From NCBI GenBank assembly GCA_027924645.1, contig BSBN01001807.1, positions 11,302,001 to 11,366,000 on the forward strand: a DNA stretch of 64,000 nt, given 5' to 3'. The position numbers were made by a program, and so were the translations under genes. The notes under the pieces are model-generated. The model was given only the letters and a program-made list of their open reading frames with translations. It was not told the DNA's origin and searched no databases. This document shows positions 57,901 to 64,000 of this stretch, in pieces (position 1 is the stretch's first letter; every line of letters begins with the position of its first letter). This stretch comes from Cunninghamia lanceolata (Eukaryota; Streptophyta; Pinopsida; Cupressales; Cupressaceae).

Positions 57901-59851
57901 TAACCTGCTGAGTGGATATCATATGAACTGCCATGGGCTTCTGAATGCCCACTATCTCGACTAACGTGCCATGATCGTCTAAGCATCTAATCACCTTTTG
58001 GTGACAATCTAACTTGGCTCTATGAGCCACAAGCCAATCCATGCCTAAAACCACACCATAAGATCCTAAAGGCATAACCCTAAGGTCACATAATATAGTA
58101 AAGGCCCCCAAAGATATCTCACAGTTGTGAACCAAGGCATCAATTGCCATCTTGGCCCCTGTGGCCAACTCAACCTCCCACCTATCGCCCTACCTAAAGG
58201 CCACTAGCTTGTAACGCTCCACTAATGATGGAGATATGAATGAATCAGTAGCGTCAGAGTCAAATAAAATAGCAATGGGAACATCCCCAATCATATCTGT
58301 AGTCTCGATCACTGAGGCCTAAAAATTAGCCTGGTGGTTATCAACCGCTGCAAACATATGGTGGGATCTACCCACATCTCTAACCGTTTGCTCTGATCCT
58401 CTTGCACGAGGTTGTCCCCCTATTGTAAAGCCCTGTGGGTACTCTTTGGCTAAATGTCCTACCCCACCACATACATAGCATGGGCCCCTAGCCTGTACTT
58501 GTCTAGTCTGAGTCCTATGACTCTGCTGCTGTCCAGTTTGACTAGTGGACCCCTGAGAACCCTTGTAAGACTGCTATGATATCGTGGGTCCTGCAGGTGG
58601 TCCTTGTTGTCTTTGATCCCTACGTAGGCCCTCCTGCTGCCAACCATGATTCTATCCTCCCTGTGCCCTCTATTGGGGCCTCTACCTTTGCTAAAACTAC
58701 TGCTACTACTGTTGTGGAGGCCTAAGAGGTAAAGGTGCAGAACTAAACCCTCCTCTCTAAGGTGGTGGTGGTGGTCTATGGTAATGCTACTGCTACTACT
58801 GGCCACGATCCTGAAAATGAGGACATGAACTCTGACCTCGTCCCTGTATCTCCTCAGCAATGTATGCCTTCTTGGTAGCCTCACTAAAGCTTTAGGGGTC
58901 TGCCATGTGCATAGGCCCTGATATCCCCTGATTCAAACCTTTGATAAACTTGTGAACCAGAAGTTTTTCATCATGGAGATACTTCACATAATGTGACAGC
59001 TCTGTGAACCTGCCCTCATACTGGGCTACAGTAGACCCTCGCTGCTATAAGTCATGGAACTCATCAATACGACGCTGCCTATAGTGGTCTGACAGATATC
59101 GCGCATTAAAGCGCTCAATGAATGTGTCCCATGAAAGTGTATCCAAAGATAAGCGGCGCTTGCACTCCTTAGTGCACCACCAAGTCACTAATGCATCTCT
59201 CAACATGTGAACCACCACGCGTGCCTTTGTGTTGTCCTCGTAAGGATGCAATGCAAAGAACCTATCTAAACTGATAAGCCAAGCCTCCACCTTGGCTCCC
59301 TCTATTGTCCTGACAAAGGTAGGTGGATTCAGCCTCAGCAAATCTTTGATGGGGTCCCCATGGTCTCTGTGTTCTCAGATAGGCTCATCCACACCAAAAC
59401 CATAAGGCCCGTGAAAAACTTGCTCTACTCTCATCGCCTCCTCTCACCTAGCATGATGTGGAGGGCTCCTGCTATGAGTTCTGTAAGCTGAACCAACCTC
59501 CTTCGCTATCCTAACAAGTATCTCAACATAAGGCTCTACACGTGGTGCCACTCACAGCTTAATGTAGGGCCCTACGCGTGGCTCCACATGTGACTCATCT
59601 TGTGGCTCCTCATGTGGTGCCTCTCGCAGATCAATGTGGGGCTCAACATGCTGCTCGATATGCGACTTAACTGTAGCTGATGGTAACCTATCTAGCACTA
59701 CTTGTAATGCCTATAAGATCTATTATCTGATATTGGGTGCGAGTGGTGCCTATGGTACCAGCAGTCCCTGACCCTCAGATGATGAGTCTCTATGCACCTC
59801 TACGGACTCAATGCGGCATGAACGCGCTCACCTATTTCATTGGAGAGGCAT
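54990..59851 (-). pseudogene. Ty3/gypsy gag-pol polyprotein with chromodomain-like tail
   Basis: Start MPLQ at 59851. The gag domain (59341-58900) has RFNARYLSDHYRQRRIDEF. The zinc knuckle near 58470 reads CYVCGGVGHLAKEY, its last Cys replaced by Tyr. The protease site reads DSDATDSF, where the family has D-S-G. RT (57600-57100) has [11 protein letters not shown] and FLDDILIYS. RNase H (56830-56470) has TDASLEGLGVVL. Integrase (56040-55500) keeps SDRDSVFTSTFW and YHPKTDG-stop-IERVNQ. The tail near 55080-54990 has VQWDRYDEVMTTWEDAVRLR and YPHLF, as in plant chromoviruses, where the chromodomain guides insertion. Stops are many, chiefly TAG at Gln and TGA at Arg positions. It is inactive. Confidence 0.9.
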
Positions 59852-59930
59852 CCTAAAAGAACAAGGTATTCACAAATCAATTGAAAATGCAGAATATATA
59901 ATGTGCCCAAACAAGCCTAGTGTTTAAACT

Positions 59931-59944
59931 TGGCTCTGATACCA
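59931..59944 (-). other. Primer binding site of element F
   Basis: The minus strand reads TGGTATCAGAGCCA two bases after the LTR end, the initiator-Met tRNA primer site. Confidence 0.9.
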
Positions 59945-59946
59945 AA

Positions 59947-60026
59947 TGTCATGCCCACATTTCCCATGCAGTCATGACATGCAACACACATGTCATGTCC
60001 ACATTTATCATGTGGTCATGACACAA
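59947..60026 (-). repeat. 80-bp remnant of the element F 5' LTR
   Basis: Matches 50778-50857 (TGTCATGCCCACATTTCCCA and following) in the same orientation, then breaks off at ACACAA where an oppositely oriented LTR start follows. Confidence 0.85.
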
Positions 60027-63000
60027 TGTGAGGCCTACCTTTTCACTCCCTTATTTTGATCATTTTATGTTACTATTGGAGACACATTTTAGACTTTTGG
60101 GGACTATTGATCCTGATATGCAGGACTATTAGACTATATGCTTTTACTTTGATTTATTATGTTTAGCATGATTATGATGAGACTAGATTTTTTATTCAAT
60201 TCACTGATGAGGATATTGACATATGATTTGCATTATGACATTATTGAGATACTAGTTATGTGCTTATGTTATGGATTTATTATGTGATGTTATCTTGAGA
60301 TGGAATATTGAAATGCAAATTATGAATCTATTGTGATGTGATTTTATGATTTTTTATATGATCGTGTGATGATGTGAGTGTATGTTTTCCTTTGCTTCGG
60401 CTATGATATACATCTTGGATTAATCTTTTGTTTAAGTGTGTAGGTGTTCTAACCAAGCCACAGATAATCGGAGATTATCCCACACACTTTGTGAATTCTC
60501 GTGTAAGTTGATCTAGTTCCAAGAGGAACCAAGATCAACTATGTTATCCGTGATGAAATTTTGTAATTTTATTGTGTGATGCTGTTTGGGTTAGGTCTAC
60601 CCCTTTTATATTTGATTTTTATTTGGTGTTGTAAAGGTGTAATGTTCATTTGAATTTTATTTTTGAGTTTTTATTTTTGAGACCTTTTTTTATGTGATTT
60701 TACTCACCCTATGGTGCTCAAAATGTGTTAAAAGTGACCCTGGTTTATGCCCCTAGGGTGTAGGGACCTTTTGAGCTTGTCTAACCTTAGGTAAATTCCC
60801 ATTTGGTCACTTAAACTTCACCCTGAAGTAAAGTGACGAAAATGGAAGTTTGGGAAGGAGTGGAAGGTTGAGTCAAACACTCAAACTCATCCTCTCCTCT
60901 TTCCAAGGTTGGGGGAGTCTTCAAGACCCCTAAATTGTGGAGGACTCAACTCCAAATCTCTCCCGTAATTGGTGAGGGTACCTTAGGGTTTTGTGGGCTT
61001 TAATAGGAGGAGATGATTGGGGCACTTGTAGTACCCACTCCTTCTTTGGCTCCAATTTTCTCTCCCACATGTGTGAGAGAACACAAGTGGGGGAGGCAAG
61101 ACTTGGTGGAATGGGTGAGTGACATGTGTCACCACCACATTCTATGAAGCTTGCAAGTGGTTGTGTGGAGTGAGGAGGTGACATGTCTCACCTCCCCATT
61201 CCTCAAGGCTCATGAGAAGAGCCTATTTTAATCCCTCTTGAAGAGAGGGAGGGGGTTGTTGAATTATCTGGAATTTTCATTTTTATTTGAATTTGGGGAG
61301 AGAGTTAGAGGATTTTTTTTTTAGGCTCTTTTGGAGGAGGATTTGGAGGTGGAGTTGGAAGGGGCTCTTCTTCAACTATCTTCCTTTTGGGCTATTAAAG
61401 GTAGGATTCAAGGCATTGGCCTTTCCTTATGTATTTTCATTTCATGTGTGATGCTTGTGTGTGTGTAATTTCATATTGTGTTGTTGTGGGGATTTTCTTT
61501 TATGGGTTTTGTGAGAGCCTCTTCACTTGGAGAAAATTCTCAACATGTGGGGTGGAGGAGGAGTGAACCTCCTCGAGGTCACATCCTAGTTTTTGTAATA
61601 TTTTAGCCTTGAGGGCAAGATGAGAAAATGAGTATTTTTGAATGGCTTGAGAGCCATGGGAAAATTATGTGAAAATTGGTTTTTATGTGATGGCTTGAGG
61701 CCTTGAGAAAGTTAGTTTTGGGAGATATTTGGAGTGGCACTCTTGAGTTGAGTGATGTCCACTCCCCTACCCCATTAAACTCATTTTTATGAGTTTTGTT
61801 TTGTACAAGCCATGGGAGTTCTTTTTGCTTTTGTGTTTGAGTGTTTTGTTGTGAAGTGGTGTGAGTGTTCCTTGTGTGAGGATGACCTCCAAGTTTGAGG
61901 GTGACTCATGAGTGAGTCTATGGTAGGGAGAAGAGTGGTTTTTAGTGGCTTTGCCCCCCTTTCCATGTGTGTTTATTGTAGGTTATTGAAGCTATGGAGC
62001 TTGGAAGAAAAAGATTAGTTATCTTGGAGTTTTGTAATTTTGGCTCCTTGTGAGCTATGGCCAAGTTTGGCCTATTTGTATTTGTTTTGTTGAAAAGAGA
62101 GAAGATAGTTTCTCTCTTGTTTTGTAAAGTTACATGTATTTTTTTGAGTTGTAATTAGTTTTTATGAAGTTGGAAAATAAGCATATAGTTGTTGTTTTGT
62201 TCTTATGCTTGAGAAAATGTACAAAAAAATAAAGGTTTGCATTTTGTGTTGTATGGAGTTATATTTGATGTTGAATATCTATTTAGTGGTTGTTTTATTT
62301 TATGGAAATATCCTTGAAATGATACAAACAAAAGAAAAATGTATCGTGTGCAATGGTTGTTTTATATGCTTGTCAAAATATGCCTTAAAATGATTCTTCA
62401 ATTTATATGTATAAAAAAAAAATGAGTTAGTTACTGATTTTTAGCTTGTTATTGCAAAGAAAAAAAAAAGTATCTTAGTTGTGGTGTTCTTTATTGAAGC
62501 AAAGAAAGAAAATAACAATTTTCATAGTGATTGTGTTTTTTTTAACTTTCAAAAAAAAAATACAATGTTTGAGTAGGAGAAAGATATATATGTATGTATG
62601 TATGTATGTATATTGTAAACTTACATATATTCAAAATACTGTGAAACTGAATTTGTATTTTGAATATATGTAAGTTTAATATATATATGTATATATATAT
62701 TATTTTTTTATTTGCTAGAAATAGTATGATTATGAGAAAACTGTATTTAATTTTCTGAGTATATATATATATATTAAAAAAATTATTGTGAATTGTGTGT
62801 GGTACAGAAAACAAATTAGAAAACAGAAAATGAAAATTTGAAATCTGTAGCTATCAGCGACGATTTTTTTTTTGGACTGTTCACTTAAGAAATGAATAAG
62901 GGTTTCGAATGGGGGGCGACGACAGTAATGCCGCCGCCCCTTGTTTGTTATTGTTGTGAGGGGAGTGGGGGTTGGGCGGATGTCCCACCTACCACTCCAT

Positions 63001-63181
63001 CATAGATGGAGTGGGGGGGTGGGGTATCTGCCCACCCCTTGCCCATTCTTTTTTTTATGTTCTAAATAAACTTAAACTTAGACTCTTCATCCGATGGCGG
63101 CGCCCACAATATTCAGTTTGTAGCCCCTTCTCCCTGGCTGTTCGGCCTTCGACTCGCCAGTTTGCATAATAAATACCATCA

Positions 63182-63222
<41 letters not shown>

Positions 63223-64000
63223 TTTAAAAAATAAAAAAAAAACCTTTAGCTGTTTAAAAGAATATTTGTCTCTGGTTATTTTGACAGTATATATATACTA
63301 AAAAAATACAAATAACCACATGAGTATATATGTAATGAATATACCTCTCTTGGGTGACGGCCATGGAAGCCCTCTTCAAACCTACAACACAAAACCAAAT
63401 GGGAGAAGAAAGAAGAGAAGATAGAGAATTGAGGAAGAAAAGAATGAGAAGAAAGTAGTGTTAGGGCTTACTTTCTTTTCATAAGGAAATTATGTTTTAA
63501 TTGTGGAGAGCTTTTAGGGCAAGGGAGAATTTTAAATTAGATTTTAATTTTCCCTCTCCCTTTTTGGACCTATGCATTTCTTTTATTTATTATTTCGAGT
63601 GGGTGTATGTGTAGGTTTAATTTTAAAAGTGGGATGTTTCTCTAGTAGTGTTGTTTTGTTTAGTGGACATTTAATTTATCTAGGGAAGGAAATTAATTTT
63701 CTTTTAATTGTTTTCTTTAGCTCTTTTGAGATTATTTAAATGTACTAGGGGAAAATATATTAGTCTAATCTAATTAATTAGTTTTGGGGTTTTTATTTAT
63801 TCTATTTAATTTTTCTTCAAAATTATCTATTGGATGTAATTAATTTTAAATCGATTCAATTTAATTTATCGCATGTGGACATTAGTAGAGGAGGTTAATT
63901 TTATTTATTCTGTATAGTCTATTTAAACTAATAATTCTAGTGGATGTTAAATAGTTAATTAATCAAGTCATTAATACATATAAGTGAGCCTAGGGAACCT
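60027..64000 (+). repeat. LTR of the element F family in opposite orientation, running off the window
   Basis: Starts TGTGAGGCCTACC, the family's LTR start, now on the plus strand. It follows the reverse complement of 50778-54961 with many differences. Markers are the LTR start, CATGTGTGAGAG (61070), ACTCATGAGTGAGTCTATGG (about 61905), GGCTGTTCGGCC (63136) and AAGTGAGCCTAGG (63981). From the last marker about 250-300 bases should remain beyond the window. It is probably a second element inserted into the first LTR. No gene is present. Confidence 0.82.

Larger units (their letters stand above)
50778..60026 (-). mobile_element. Ty3/gypsy chromovirus (element F) with a 4.2-kb LTR and broken 5' LTR
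   Basis: On the minus strand there is an initiator-Met primer site at 59931-59944, gag, protease, RT, RNase H, integrase and a chromodomain-like tail (59851-54990), a purine tract (TAGGGGGGAGGA), then a complete 3' LTR from 54961 to 50778. On the 5' side only the last 80 bases of the LTR (59947-60026) remain before an LTR of the same family starts in the other orientation. The element is far decayed. Confidence 0.88.

Noticed and set aside
62542..62814. Open frames in the 62.2-62.8 kb AT-rich stretch
   Set aside because: They derive from TATA/TATG microsatellites inside the inverted LTR.

Overview
This is nuclear DNA from a land plant, almost certainly one with a large, repeat-rich genome. 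The LTR styles, the LTRs of several kilobases, the degenerate TTTAGGG arrays and the lack of any intact host gene all fit a gymnosperm or conifer-like genome, but that placement is inference. No intact cellular gene, tRNA, rRNA or CRISPR array was found. Nearly everything is mobile DNA, nested to several levels, with coding regions full of in-frame stops.

Layout. From about 10.76 to 41.89 kb lies a decayed En/Spm (CACTA) transposon on the minus strand. It has TNP2 (24.06-27.05 kb), a second gene of the plant Ptta/En/Spm family (12.9-17.4 kb) and a TNP1/EN/SPM-type C-terminal domain (11.2-11.5 kb). One terminus, ending CTACTAGTG, is at 41887. Several elements sit inside it. They are a small non-autonomous LTR element (13115-16027, duplication TCAAT), a 6.5-kb insertion carrying an unrecognised gene (27980-34518), and a complete but dead Ty1/copia element (36883-41776, duplication TTTAC). 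On its left it is cut by another copia element (2622-10762). That copia is itself interrupted by an LTR element (1-2621) and, in its 3' LTR, by a non-autonomous element with 1537-bp LTRs (6989-10502, duplication CTGAA).

Between its terminus and TNP2 the CACTA element carries fragments of host genes. These are a PPR-protein piece present as an inverted repeat, and about 2 kb of intron-poor, partly duplicated sequence from the Paf1-complex TPR protein CTR9. Two further large gene-like loci (19.7-22.9 kb minus, 29.7-33.4 kb plus) encode homologous proteins of roughly 1000 residues that I do not recognise. Each has a repeat-dense upstream region. They are the best candidate for an undescribed element family.

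Right of the CACTA terminus comes a block of low-complexity DNA: a pyrimidine minisatellite of about 43-bp units, a purine-rich tract, then degenerate telomere-like TTTAGGG sequence (41.9-44.5 kb). A chimeric pseudogene follows at 47.2-48.3 kb, joining a PP2A scaffold (A subunit) fragment to a 2-isopropylmalate-synthase-like fragment. Next come a putative gypsy LTR and short tandem repeats. Last is a Ty3/gypsy chromovirus on the minus strand (50778-60026) with a 4184-bp LTR. Its other LTR is broken after 80 bp by a second LTR of the same family in the opposite orientation, which runs off the window.

A common signature links the decayed ORFs. Most in-frame stops stand where the family has Gln, Trp or Arg, and are explained by C-to-T change (CAG to TAG, TGG to TAG/TGA, CGA to TGA). 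That is what long-term cytosine methylation of silenced transposons would leave.
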